Notes: generated from the letters alone by a model not told the origin. A stretch of 64,000 nt of DNA from Bicyclus anynana (GCF_947172395.1 NC_069094.1:2936501-3000500), one strand, 5' to 3'. Counted from the first letter of the stretch, positions 30,716 to 42,008 are shown. Translations and numbers: made by a program.

Positions 30716-33700
30716 ATGTTAAATTTTCAAATATATAACAGTTTATTTTACATTGTACTGGTAAGTAGTGAAGTTTCTTATACTATCTAAACTAATATTA
30801 TAAAAAGAAGGCTCAAAGTCACTCAGCGGGAGATGGAGCGAGCTATGCTTGGGGTTCCTCTGCGTGATCGAATCAGAAATGAGGAGATCCGCAGACGAAC
30901 CAAAGTCACCGACATAGCTCATCGAGTCGCAAAGCTGAAGTAGCAATGGGCAGGCCACATAGTTCGAAAAACCGATGGACGTTGGGGTCCCAAGGTGCTG
31001 GAATGGCGACCCCGCACCGGAAAGCGCAGTGTGCCGACCCCCCACTAGGTGGACCGAAGACATCAAGTGGGTTGCAGGGAGCCGCTGGATGCTGGCGGCT
31101 CGAGACCGTTTTGTTTGGAAGTCCATGCAAGGGGCCTATGTTCAGCAGTGGAAGTCCATCGGCTGATGATGATGATGATGATGATGATTATAAAGAGGTA
31201 AGATTTGATGTTTTGTTTTTAGTAACGAATGGGCTTCAATACCATTGGAGCGATTAAAAAAACTTTTAGCTATGAAAAGCTATCAGCTATCAGCGAGTAC
31301 AATTAAATAGGCTATATTTTTTCTTCGTATTTTTATCGCAGACGAAATTGATTGGTATCACACATTAAAAATACTAGCAATACCTCGCGGTTTCACCTGC
31401 ATATTTTCCGTTCACGGAATAAGGGTATAAAATAAAGCCTACAGCACTCGGGGTGAGTTTAGTTTACAAGCAACGAAAGAATTTTTGAAATCGATTCAGT
31501 AGTTTCGGTGCCTATTCAAACAAACAATCAAATCTTTTCTCTTTATAATAGTGCTTCTCTTTCTTCCAAACAAACAAAACAGTGTTTGTTAGTAAACAGT
31601 GTACATCGAATGTGGCTTTAGTACAGGACTCGAACCCAAATCCACATGATCCGTAGCTGGACTATCTGTTGCTTTGTAAGTATTATTGGTCTTCTTCTAC
31701 TAATTTTTTTAACCGAATAAATGAGAAGGTTCTCAATTCGGCGCGTATGTTTTTTTTAATGTCTGTTACTTTATAATTTCGTCATTTATTGACCAATTTT
31801 GAAAATTCTTTTTTTGTTTGAAAGAGTATACTTTCAGATTGGTTAAATTTCAGTTTCATGAAAATAGGTTTAGAAATTTTGTGTTAAAATCAAAATAACT
31901 GAAGCATTATTGAAGTCGGTTAATTTTTTATGTTAAAAAGATTATAAGATTATTAAGATATAGATCGTATTCCTTGAATATTTTTTATGAAAGATACGCT
32001 CGCGCTTGACCTATTGACCTTGACATTTTTCAGATTCTGATCCAAATTTATGAAATTGACTCCAATGATTCAGCGCAGAAATCGAAATGGATATCAAACC
32101 CACATTCACTCAATAGCAAAGGTTACTATTTTATATTTTCGAGTAGGTAATACTCGTTAAAAACATCACACAATAATTAATATCACCATAAAAATAGCAG
32201 TGCATTGCTCTACTGGGACCGAACGATTATCACTGACAGGTATATTGTTGCCAATAGACTTACAGTGGAATTCATAGACGTTGTAGGGGCACCCCCAGGC
32301 GATCATTCACCCGCTGAGTGTCAAATTGTCAAACACATAGAGGTTAAATTCGACACTCAACGACTGAATGATCGCCTGGGGGTGCCCCTACATCGTCTAT
32401 GAATTCCACGGTTAAAGTGCTAGTCGATCGGTCAGTGCGTCGTGCAATAATTGTTGATATTAGGTACTGTTCCACATGACGATGAACTGGTTAAAGTCTA
32501 AATAGGTCAAATCGTCAAAAAGTTATTACAGACGTGAAAGATGAAATAATCGTCGTCGTCGTCATCAACCCATATTCGGCTCATTGCTAAGCTCGAGTCT
32601 CCTCTCAGAATGAGAGGGGTAAGGCCAATAGTCCACCACGCTGGCCCAATGCAGATTGGCAGACTTTACACACGCAGAGAATTAAGATAATTCTCTGGTA
32701 TGCAGGTTTCCTCTCGATGTTTTCCTTCACCGATTGAGACACGTGATATTTAATTGCTTAAAATGCACACCACTGAAAAGTTGGAGGTACATGCCCCGGA
32801 CCGGTTCGAATCCACACCCTCCGGAATCGGAGGCAGAGGTCATATCCACTGGGCTATCACGGCTGAAATAATAAGTCCTTATTTCGTTTCCTTTATTTCA
32901 AAGAGGAAATCATAGGTACATAACATATGATTTGTTGATATTTGACTTTTTTATTAGGTACGATGGAAAGATTTTCTTTAGTAAAATTATAGTTATTCTA
33001 GTTTCGATTTTATCTTTTCTAGCTACTAAGAGTACATATTTATGTAAGCCAAATATAGATTTTGCCAATTTCATATTTTAACGTTTTCAACAGTTTTAAT
33101 TATTTAAAAATAAACAAAACTTTCCTGTTTTCACTGGTTTGGAATTTTACAAAAGTAGAGGAAAAAATATAAATAACTTTACTATTTATTTTCAAAAACA
33201 ACAATTAGGACCTAATTGTTTACGAAATGGCACACCATTAACTCCTGTATCGTACAGCCAATTACTATCCTGCACATACATTTCCCGTTTGAATAAAATA
33301 TGTAGGTATCAGTAGCGAAGACTGGAATGTTCTAGTAGGTAACCCGTTCATGTATTTTAGTCTGAAAGAAAGAAAGATAAGATCTTTATTTTTAAGTAAT
33401 GCCACATATCACATTAAATCTAAAATATATTATGGCTTAACTGTCCTCAAACAGTGGAGCACTAAAGAATTCCCTGTTATATATGGCATAACCTAGAAAA
33501 AGGCCCCATCTCAGCATTTTGCCGCATACTGTCTGTCTGTCTGTGTAGTTTGTGTACGTTCAAAACTGGATTTTTAAAAGGTAACCTGATAGGAATCGGA
33601 TTGTTTGGTACTATCGCCCCTGGTAGGTATAGAACTACATTTTTTTGATTCGAGATCGAGTAAGATAGTAAAGGTATCTTAATAATTTAACCATATATAA

Positions 33701-36700
33701 CAACCCATACTCGGCTCACTGTTGAGCGCGAGTCTCCTCTCAGAATGTTAGCTGTTAGGCTAATAGTCCACCTGAGATAGATGACCCAATGTGGATTGGC
33801 AAACTTCACACATGCAGAGAATGAAGAAAACTTTCAGATGTTTTTCTTCACGATGTTTTTCCTTCACCGTTTGAGACACCAGATATTTAAAATTAAAATG
33901 CACATAGCTGAAAAATTGGAGGCATGCCTCGGCCTAGATTCGACCCTATGCCCTCCAAATCAAAGGCAGAAGTAATATCCACTGGGCTATAACGGCTTTG
34001 ATAGATATTATAAAGAGGAAATGTTTGTGAGTTCTTGAGGTTGTAATCTCTAGATCCATCTGGATAAAATATAAATGATACGTGAAAACCCAGTGGCTAT
34101 TTCTGCCTTCAATTCATAGGGCGTAAGTTCGAATCCGGTCCAGGCATGCGCCTTCAACTTTTCAGTTATGTGCATTTTAAGAAATTAAAAATCACTTGTC
34201 TATAACGGTGAACGAAAAACATCGTGAGGAAACCTGCATAGGTACCTGATAATTTTCTTAATTTTCTGCGTGTGTGAAGTCTGCCAATCCGCATTGGGGC
34301 CAGCGTGGGAGGGGGCAAAATGAGAGGGGTTAGACCAATAGTCCATTGGCCTCATTCTGAAAGAAAACTCGTGCTCAACAAGCCGAATATGGGTTGTTAA
34401 TAATGATGATGAAAATATAAATTTAGACTAAAAATCCCTGTAGCTAAATTCACCGCTGTTATGTATTTTTCAAAATTATTTTTACATATTACAGACAAAA
34501 TTTTGTTGTCAATCGAACCCAACAGAAATTTGGCACTAACCATTCCTGAAGAGTGCGAAGAACTGGGGATCTGCGAATCTGTTCCCGACTACCCACACAA
34601 AATTATATCGAGGATAATAAAACAAGTGAGTTTATTTTTTTTTTATTCTTTACAAGTTAGCCTACTACAATCTCACCTGATGGTAAGTGATGATGTAGTC
34701 TTAGATGGAAGCGGGCTAACTTGTAAGGAGTAGGATGAAAATCCACACCCCTTTCTGTTTCTACACGGCATCGTATATCGTGTAGAAACCGTGTATATAT
34801 CGTGTAGAAACCGAAAGGGGTGTGGATTTTCATCCTCCTCCTAACAAGCTAGCCCGCTTCCATCTTAGATTGCATCATCACTAACTTGTAAACAATAATA
34901 AAAAAAAACACGACATCGTACCGGAACGCTAAATCGCTTGGCGGTACGTCTTTGTCGGTAGGGTGGTAACTAGCCACGGCCTAAGCCTCCCACCAGCCAG
35001 ACCTGGACTAATTAAGAAAATCTCAATCTGCCCAGCCGGGAATCGAACCCAGGACCTCCGTCTTGTAAATCCACCGCGCATACCACTGCGCCACGGAGGT
35101 CGTCGAAAACGTCGTGTTACGTAATTCAAAATAATCTATTGAAAAAAAAATACAAACGACTTCAATAACACAATAATGTTTTCTACCTATTAGATGTGTT
35201 ACTAACGCAAGAAAAGTGAGGCGCTTAAAAAGAGGAAATTTTTCGTCAACTCAATGTTAGTTGTGGTCAACAATGAACGTTATTTATACAAATAATACCT
35301 AAATATCGTCTACAGTGTCGAGTTGTGTGGAAGAGTAAAAACTGTATATACTTAAATATATAATGGAATTAAGACAAAATTTTGCATGTGTGCGCTCAGT
35401 GTTGACTACAATACCTACTGAGCGCACATATTAATAGGATCACTGTTTGCGGTGATTCTGTAGGGACGTAACCGATCTACAATATAAAATTATCATTGCC
35501 TATATTGATCAATTTGAAGGCGGTGCCAAGCCCGTTATGTATTAATTCAAGGTATATAAAAAAAAATGGTTTTCTTTTATGTGCTTCTTTCAGAAACGAG
35601 TTCAATTAACACAGCTTGGCACCGACTTTTTTCTGTTAAGTAGTTTAACGTTTAACTGCCTTGTTGGTCTTGTAGTTAGTGTATGTGGCGCTGCGTGCTG
35701 GCGTGGGTGGTTAGGACATGTGGGTTCACATAATGAGGTCCTGGGTTCGAATCTTGTTGCAAACTGTGAAATACCAAAAATTTTCTTTGTCAAAGATAGT
35801 GAATAAGCCTGCAGGTGCTGTTAAAAAGGTTCATAATGATGATGATGAAAGTTTGATTTTTAATATTTTTTTAATAGGTTTTAGAGAGAAACATAACATT
35901 CCATATGGATGTAGATCCGAATGACAGCTACATGTATGTGACTGATGAATCTTTCGAAATATATGAAGAGGAAGAATTGTGTACGAGCAAACCCAAGGTA
36001 AGAAAGTCTGCGTTGCTTTATAAAGAAAAAAATAAATATATAATAAAAATTATATACTTCGAGAATAAATATAAAATGGAATTAAAGACAAAATATTGTA
36101 CATGTGTGCGCTCAGTAGTGTAGCTAAATTCGGATCACTTTTTGCGGTGATTTTGTAGGCACGTAAAGTATCTATAGTATAAAATTATCATTGGTTTCAG
36201 CTATATTACCCGCAAGCGGCCCGCGACGCCAACAAAAAGTGGCATTTGATACTAAACTCAGTTGAAATATCGCAGAACTTCATCGGAGAACATTGCGCGT
36301 GAGTTGTTAAAGCTTTCTTTTATCTCCTATTTCGTCGTTATCAACCCATATTCAGCTCACTGCTGAGCTCGAGTCTCCTCTCAGAATGAGAGGGGTTAAG
36401 CCAATAGTCCACCACGCTGACCCAATGCGGATTGGCAGACTTCACACACGCAGAGAATTAAGACAATTCTCTTGTATGCAGGTTTCCTCACGATGTTTTC
36501 CTTCACCGTTTGAGATACGTGATAATTAATTTTCTTAAAATGCACACAACTGCAAAGTTGGAGGTGCATGCCCCGTACCAGATTCGAACCTACCACCCTC
36601 CGGAATGGGAGGCAGAGGTCATATCTGCTGGGCTATCACGTATCTCATCTCCTCTTTATCATAATGGAAATTGTAAATTAATATTTACCCGACTGCAAGA

Positions 36701-37811
36701 AGGGTTATGTTTTTCGCGCGTATCTTGTATGTATGTATGTACTTAATATTCTTTATTACCTCATATCTTCTAAACCGCTAAACGAATTTACTAAGATATC
36801 ATTAGATTCGTCTTAATAACCCAAGTGTTCTTAAATAAGTGAAGTTAAAAAAAACCAACACGACGGCTGGAGACGCTTTAGACTCGAAGTGATTTTTTTT
36901 TTTTTAGTATTACGATATGGGCTTCAAAGTAGTATATCATGGCTATATTAAGAAACCCTACAATTAGAAAAACGTCATTTTTAATCGCTATACAAAATAC
37001 CGACATAGCTCAACGAGTTGCGAAGCTGAAGTGGCAATTCGCAGAGTCGATGGACGTTGGGGTCCCAAAGTGCTGGAATGGCGACCTCGCACTAGAAAAC
37101 GCAGTGTTGGTCGACCTCCCACCAGGTGGACTGACGACATCAAGCGAGTCGCAGGGATTCGCTGGATGCAGGTTCAGTATCGTGATGTTTGGAAGTCCCT
37201 ACAAAAGGCCTATGTCCTGCAGTGGACGTCCGTCGGCTGATATGATGATTATGATACGAAATACGCGAGGAGGATGACTAGGTGCGCGCAGGTTAGGCAG
37301 TTGGATATAACCTCTGCCTCCGAATCCGGGGGGTGTGGGTTCGAATCCGGTCCGAGGCATGTACCTCCAACTTTTCAGTTGTGTGCATTTTATGAAATTA
37401 AAAATCATGAGTCTCAAACGGTGAAGGATAACATCGTGAGGAAACCTGCATACCAGAGAATTTTCTCGATTCTCTGCGTGTGAAGTCTGCCAATCCGCAT
37501 TGGGTCAGCGTGGTGGACTATTGGTCTAACCCTTTTCATTCTGAGAGGAGACTTGACCTCAGCAGTGAGCCAAATATGATGATGATTGATGCCATGATTG
37601 ATAATGATGATGATGATGTTACTTTATTTGCAGTTTGAAATATTCAAGCTGTAACAAAGTGGCATTCTTCACAAACTCCTACCATGGCGTGTGTGTACAG
37701 AAATACATGCAGAGGATTATGTACGGGATCAATGAAGAGTTTACTGGAGTCATCAAAACGCTGTTCGACGTTCCCAGTTGCTGCTCTTGTATAGCACGAA
37801 TAAGTTACTAA
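30716..37811 (+). CDS. Spätzle-like cytokine gene 2
   Basis: Six exons with consensus splice sites: 30716-30760, 32034-32121, 34495-34625, 35878-35997, 36201-36298, 37634-37811; 660 nt, 219 residues, phases 0,1,0,0,2. The ATG exon and the start of exon 2 together encode a hydrophobic signal peptide (SLFYIV, ILIQIY). Exon 2 adds a Ser/Asn/Lys-rich linker longer than in genes 3 and 4. Exon 3 carries the pro-domain motif LGICESVPDYP. Exon 4 starts with a sequon (NIT) and then an acidic stretch ending EEEELC. Exons 5-6 form the knot: KKWHLILN, C-x2-C spacing typical of the family, seven cysteines, PSCCSC near the end. Odd point: no arginine or lysine stands between the NIT sequon and the first knot cysteine, so the usual trypsin-like activation site is missing. 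Its neighbours are paralogues. Confidence 0.9.
30808..31190 (+). mobile_element. RTE-like LINE 3' end in intron 1 of gene 2
   Basis: Well-preserved copy. Reading + strand frames (with one frameshift) gives RNEEIRRRTKVTDIAHRVAK, RKTDGRWGPKVLEWRPRTGK, RSVCRPPTRWTEDIKWVAGS and the end QQWKSIG-stop, then GATGATGAT. One internal stop (KLK-stop) and the truncation make it inactive. Confidence 0.8.
31360..31565 (-). mobile_element. Helitron-like fragment
   Basis: Contains the reverse complement of the family body: CGCGGTTTCACCTGC, AAAATAAAGCCTACAGCACT and ATCAAATCTTTTCTCTTTAT. Confidence 0.45.
32261..32413. mobile_element. Foldback MITE family 1, copy 3, in intron 2 of gene 2
   Basis: The best preserved copy: TACAGTGGAATTCATAGACG at the left, CGTCTATGAATTCCACGGTT at the right, and inner arms around GGGCACCCCCAGGCGATCAT. 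Arms pair over about 65 bp. Confidence 0.8.
32553..32864 (-). repeat. SINE family A copy in intron 2 of gene 2
   Basis: Full-length minus-strand copy with a small deletion in the B box (CGGACCGGTTCGAATCCACA on the + strand). Confidence 0.85.
32880..33695. other. Intron 2 of gene 2, unannotated part
   Basis: AT-rich intron with a GAAAGAAAGAAAG run near 33363 and TCTGTCTGTCTG near 33530. Nothing else recognised. Confidence 0.4.
33698..33998 (-). repeat. SINE family A copy, diverged
   Basis: Minus-strand copy with several deletions; the head at 33930-33998 retains CCACTGGGCTATAACGGC. Confidence 0.72.
34088..34408 (+). repeat. SINE family A copy, diverged
   Basis: Plus-strand copy starting within the A box (CCCAGTGGCT) and ending CGAATATGGGTTGTTAATAA. 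Together with 33698-33998 it forms a loose inverted pair upstream of exon 3 of gene 2. Confidence 0.72.
34633..35103 (-). repeat. SINE family B with an inverted half-copy inside
   Basis: The minus-strand copy begins 7 bp after the donor of exon 3 of gene 2. At about 34769-34908 the sequence switches to the + strand (GTGTAGAAACCGAAAGGGGT to an A-rich end) and then resumes the minus copy at CGACATCGTACCGGAACGCT. The two halves can form a hairpin of about 130 bp per arm. Confidence 0.75.
35345..35510 (+). repeat. Intronic duplicate of 36050-36200
   Basis: Shares TGTGTGCGCTCAGT, GGATCACTGTTTGCGGTGAT and TATAAAATTATCATTG with the segment that ends at the acceptor of exon 5. It may be a repeat or a leftover of a partial exon-plus-intron duplication within gene 2. 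Confidence 0.55.
35650..35815 (+). repeat. tRNA-like SINE (third or fourth family)
   Basis: GTCTTGTAGTTAGTGTATGT, GGTCCTGGGTTCGAATCTTG and a trailing GATGATGATG suggest a tRNA-derived SINE with a B box. Frames through it are not coding. Confidence 0.4.
36333..36640 (-). repeat. SINE family A copy in intron 5 of gene 2
   Basis: Full-length minus-strand copy starting 35 bp after the exon-5 donor (36299). Confidence 0.85.
37000..37255 (+). mobile_element. RTE-like LINE 3' end in intron 5 of gene 2
   Basis: Encodes VDGRWGPKVLEWRPRTRKRS and VGRPPTRWTDDIKRVAGI then the family terminus CAGTGGACGTCCGTCGGCTG. 5'-truncated. Confidence 0.8.
37295..37580 (+). repeat. SINE family A copy in intron 5 of gene 2
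   Basis: Plus-strand copy with an altered A-box region, ending AGTGAGCCAAATATGATGATG about 50 bp before the last exon. Confidence 0.8.
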
Positions 37812-38112
37812 TGTTTTTGAAAACCTATAGGTACAGAAGGGCCATTGTTAGACAAGTCAAAAATAAAAATAAATCGACAGTGAAGTTAGCTATAGATGGA
37901 CAGCCAGTGTTTCATTTTATAAAAGACTATCAGAACCTCACAGTTTCACTTGCTTGTAAAGGGATAACATATAGCATAATATAGTGCTAACACTCGGGAA
38001 TAGTGTAGCCTTCAAACAGTGAATGAATTTTCAAATTGATTCAATAGTTTCGGAGACTTCAATGAAAATACACAATCAAATCTTTCCTTTTTATATATAA
38101 AAGAAGATCATT

Positions 38113-38497
38113 GATTTTGGGCACTTTTTGGAAGTGCTGCCCAACAAAAAAATATGGCACGAATCGTTAGAACTTGCCATTTGAAGTATTAGCACAGAAA
38201 ACATATGTATGCTATTAGCTGATATAGCATAAAAGTTGTAGGAGGGCTCTGAACCAAGTTATACAGGTTGGGTAGTTCTAACCAAATGGGTAGTTTTAAC
38301 GATATGTATCAGTTTTTTTTCATTGCGGGCATTTTTGAAAATTGACAAAATGTATGTATATCGTCGAACCTGTATAACTTGGTTCAGAGCCACCCGACAA
38401 CTTTTATGCCATATTAGCTATTGCTCCAAATGGCTAATTCTAAAGAGTCGTCCCATTACTTTTTGTTGGCCGGCACTTTTAAAAATAGCCCAAAAAT
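38113..38497. mobile_element. Large foldback element, ~140-bp arms
   Basis: ATTTTGGGCACTTTTT and AGCATAAAAGTTGTAGGAGG then GAACCAAGTTATACAGGTTG on the left match, as reverse complement, CCTGTATAACTTGGTTCAGA, CAACTTTTATGCCATATTAG and GGCACTTTTAAAAATAGCCC on the right. The loop is about 80 bp. It lies 300 bp after gene 2. Confidence 0.7.
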
Positions 38498-38774
38498 GGA
38501 TGGATTGTGAATAATCTCCTTTGTCAGCTCTTGCTCCTGCCATAGGTAAATGCCATTTACGGAGTTTGGACCGTGGTTATCTACGTACATACGTAGATAC
38601 GTATACAGCTTTAATTACCATTGCATATCCTGGTGCTACTAAAGTACGAAGTTCGCTATTATTTTTAAAACCACATTATTAATTAAATTAATTCAATTTA
38701 CCTGTTTGGTTTCATTAGCGCGTGCTGAAGCTTTATCGAAGGCGTTGTGACGCCATTGATAACGTCACTGCTTC

Positions 38775-38849
38775 TTATCACTGCATTGGGTATTCCCTAT
38801 GCAAATGTTATTATTATAGTTCAGGAGTCAGCCAATATTTTTACAATAG
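38775..38849 (+). repeat. 75-bp direct repeat, unit 1
   Basis: Starts TTATCACTGCATTGGGTATT and ends TTTTTACAATAG. It recurs without visible change at 39451-39525. Confidence 0.85.
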
Positions 38850-39450
38850 TTTTTTTTTATTAATATAATATTAATTTAAGGATTTTTTTGTTTAATGCTT
38901 CTCTGTCTACGATTTAAATTTTATTTTTAACTTGTGTCTTATTGACATTTCACAATATTACATGACATTGACAGCTTACACCGGATACGAATTCTATTTC
39001 ACGTGTTTTTATTGGCTGTTTTGAACACTTTTACTGTACTGTCTATGTTTAATTTGTAGACAAGGAAACGAAACAAAAAAAATATTTTTCACTACTCTTG
39101 CTCAAAAAAACCGTCATATTACCACTCCACAGCGGGCCTAAACGAGCATTACAGCCTCTAGGGGCTAAAGTAATTTTGTTTTTTTAATTCTTGTATGTTA
39201 CGAGTACTATACTACTATAAAACGGAGGAGGTCTTGCCTGTGGAATGCGTTCATTTTTTTTTTTAATTTTTATTGAGTCAAGAATAGAGCGAGAATTGAA
39301 GACATGGGACATCCTTTACGGTGTAATACCTTTTACTTTTTTTCATGTGAAAAAAATAAAATTAAAAAGCGAGAATTTAAAAAACAATTGGCGTGAATAA
39401 TACACACTTGATTTTTTTCCGAAATTCATTGTAAATTTGTGACCGCACTG
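38850..39450. other. Segment between the direct repeats
   Basis: 601 bp of AT-rich sequence between two identical 75-bp repeats. It may be an insertion or part of a tandem duplication. No frame or known element was recognised. Confidence 0.4.
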
Positions 39451-39525
39451 TTATCACTGCATTGGGTATTCCCTATGCAAATGTTATTATTATAGTTCAG
39501 GAGTCAGCCAATATTTTTACAATAG
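39451..39525 (+). repeat. 75-bp direct repeat, unit 2
   Basis: Identical by eye to 38775-38849. A SINE B tail begins immediately after it. Confidence 0.85.
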
Positions 39526-39529
39526 ATTT

Positions 39530-39775
39530 TTTTTCTTTTTTTTATATTTACAAGTTAGCCCTTGACTACAATCTCACCTGTTAGTAAGTTATGATGCAGT
39601 CTACGATGGAAGCGGGCTAACATGTTAGGAGGAGGATGAAAATTCACACCCATTTTTGGTTTCAACACGACATCGTACCTTAACGCTAAATCTCTTGGCG
39701 GTACGTTTTTGTCGATAGGGTGGTAACTAGCCATGGCCGAAGCCTCCCACCAGCTAGACCAGAAAAAACCAGAGA
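39530..39775 (-). repeat. SINE family B copy, 5'-truncated
   Basis: Minus-strand copy from the A-rich tail to CCACCAGCTAGACCAGAAAA, where it breaks off against a SINE A copy. Confidence 0.75.
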
Positions 39776-39782
39776 AAAAATT

Positions 39783-39963
39783 AAATCTCTGGTATGCCGG
39801 TTTTCTCACGATGTTTGTCCTTCACCGTTTGAAACGCGTGATAAGTAATTAATTTCTTAAAATGTACACAACTGAAAATTGGAGGTGCATGCCCCGGACC
39901 GAATTTGAACCTACACCCTCCGGAATCGGAGGTAGAAGTCATATCCACTGGGCTATCACGGCT
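39783..39963 (-). repeat. SINE family A copy, 3'-truncated
   Basis: Head and half of the body in minus orientation; ends GGGCTATCACGGC at the right. Confidence 0.78.
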
Positions 39964-40292
39964 CTTAACAATAAAAAGTAGGTACTATAAATTAATTAAC
40001 TTACAGTAAAATTACTGGTGAATTATAATTTCTGATAGCCTTGGTTTATACCTGCCAACTTATAAGCTATAGGTAGGTATAAGTTGGAAAGAAGATGTCA
40101 AAAAATCATCAAAAATATTGTCTACTGTTGCTTTTAATAACATAAATACCTAACGTATGATCCTGGACTATTAAATTGTTATGTAATAAGGTATGGGGTA
40201 GGTAATGAATATTGCATAGCAATTGGCGACGTTACAGAGTTTTCCTGGTTTCACACTCAACAAATTTCTAGTCCTAAATCAATCCAAATAGG
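39964..40292. other. Intergenic, nothing recognised
   Basis: Short AT-rich spacer between SINEs. Confidence 0.4.
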
Positions 40293-40607
40293 TTTTTTTT
40301 TTATTTTATTCTGTACAAGTTAGCCCTTGACTACAATCTCACCTGATGATGCAATCTAAGATGAAAGCAGGCTAACTTGTTAGGTGTAGGATGAAATCCA
40401 CACTCCTTTCGGTTTCTGCTTGACATCGTACCGGAACGCTAAATCGCTAGGCGGTACGTCTTTGTTGGTAGGGTGGTAACTAGCCACGGCCGAAGCCTCC
40501 CACCAGCCAGACCTGAACCAATTAAGAAAACCTCAATCGGCCCAGCCGGGGATTGAACACAGGATCTCCGTCTTGTAAATCCACCGCGTATGCCACTGCG
40601 CTATAAT
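40293..40607 (-). repeat. SINE family B copy
   Basis: Nearly full-length minus-strand copy, ending in CCACTGCGCTATAATGAAAG rather than the usual CCACGGAGG. Confidence 0.8.
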
Positions 40608-42008
40608 GAAAGTTAAAAAAATGCTTAACCAGAATGCAAGTCGATAGAAACAGTAAGTAGGTTAAGTATAATGTATTTATGGGGTTAAATTACTTTTTTA
40701 ACAGGTTTTTTTTACTTTGAGAATAAATACCTACTTAAAATTTGATTTAGTATACCTTTTATATGTAGTAAATATTTTCTGCAAATTGACTGTTAAAAAA
40801 AAGTTACTGAGTCAGGATCTGGCGCTCTCTAGCTCAAGTAAGTATATGCTAGGCAAAACACGTAACCCTAGAGAGATAACCTTATTCAGCTGTACATAAA
40901 AGATATATCCATTGATTCATATATCCTGTGTGTTAATCCAGAGTAATATCTATTTTCATTCAAAATTTCGGCCAAATCGCCTCAGTAGCAGCACAAACAG
41001 ACACACAAACTTTCATCCTTTATGATAGTTTGAAGTGTGATATATTTTTACAAACTAATAAAATTATTCGTATGAATGTTATGTTAAAACTAATATGTGC
41101 TTATTATAAACAAACATTTTATGTAGGTAAGTAAACGAATGCATCACATCATAACTTAGTCATAACTGCAAAAATATGGTACTACGTAAATGTAAAAAAA
41201 TGTAAAATGATCGTCCCGTGACGGTGTGCACCGATGACAGAGCTAAACAAAATAGGAAAACCAGATACGCGCCCTCATTAGAAAGAAAAAGAATTTTAAT
41301 CGACGCGGGCGCCTCTGAGACGTACGTTATCTTTCAAGGGTTAAGCAAAGTAAAGGCAAAATATTTATTATAGGTACGTAGATACGTAAATTCGTCTTTA
41401 GTCCTCTAATATAATACTATAAATACGCTATAGGAAAATAATGGATTAGGTAGGTTACTACCTACTATTATCTGATGTAACTAAAAGCTTCTATTTTATT
41501 AAAAAAAATATACGTAGGTATAATGACGCAATTTAATAATTTCTGACGATGTCACAAGTCTAGGTATACTCGTGGGTGACTTGTGACAGCGTCACATTCT
41601 AATAATTATTATTTTAGTCATAACAAATTGAGGTTGTTGTGTGTAATAGTATTATTATTAGAACAGCCCCCTAGCCAAGTGGTACGTCAATTCTCTTTCA
41701 ACGATCGCCAACGCTTCGGAAACTAGAAAGCTGTATGGGAATGACAGTTGCTATCGACAGGTCACGTCATCAAGATTTGTGATTCCCATACATTTTTCTA
41801 GTTTCCTCTGGCTAAGGGGGCTGGTTCGTCGTCATTCGGTGCTTAAAAATGCTGTACCTGGGAAATTTTCCGGGATTTTTGGTAATAGTCCATTCTGATA
41901 ATAGTACATTTTGATAGGCTCTTTTTGAATGTCTACTTTGCCACTTCGTATCTTTGCCGCGATTAAGATCGCATATGTGAGAAAATGATGTTAACAATCC
42001 ATTAGCAT
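40608..42008. other. Intergenic, nothing recognised
   Basis: AT-rich with many GTAGGTA words. A near palindrome around GACGATGTCACAAGTC / GACTTGTGACAGCGTC lies at about 41545-41595. No gene supported. Confidence 0.4.

Noticed and set aside
30946..31257. Overlapping frames resembling the end of a reverse transcriptase
   Set aside because: They are fragments of a 5'-truncated, frameshifted RTE-like LINE copy, not a host gene.
32201..32240. Short segment after AATAGCAG considered as exon 2 of gene 2
   Set aside because: It meets an in-frame TGA before its donor. The segment 32034-32121 fits phase 0 to 1 and completes the signal peptide and linker.
35579..35660. Segment after TTCTTTCAG at 35593 considered as exon 4 of spätzle-like gene 2
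   Set aside because: It lacks a donor in the right phase, while 35878-35997 has both splice sites, phase 0 at each end, the shared NIT position and the first knot cysteine.
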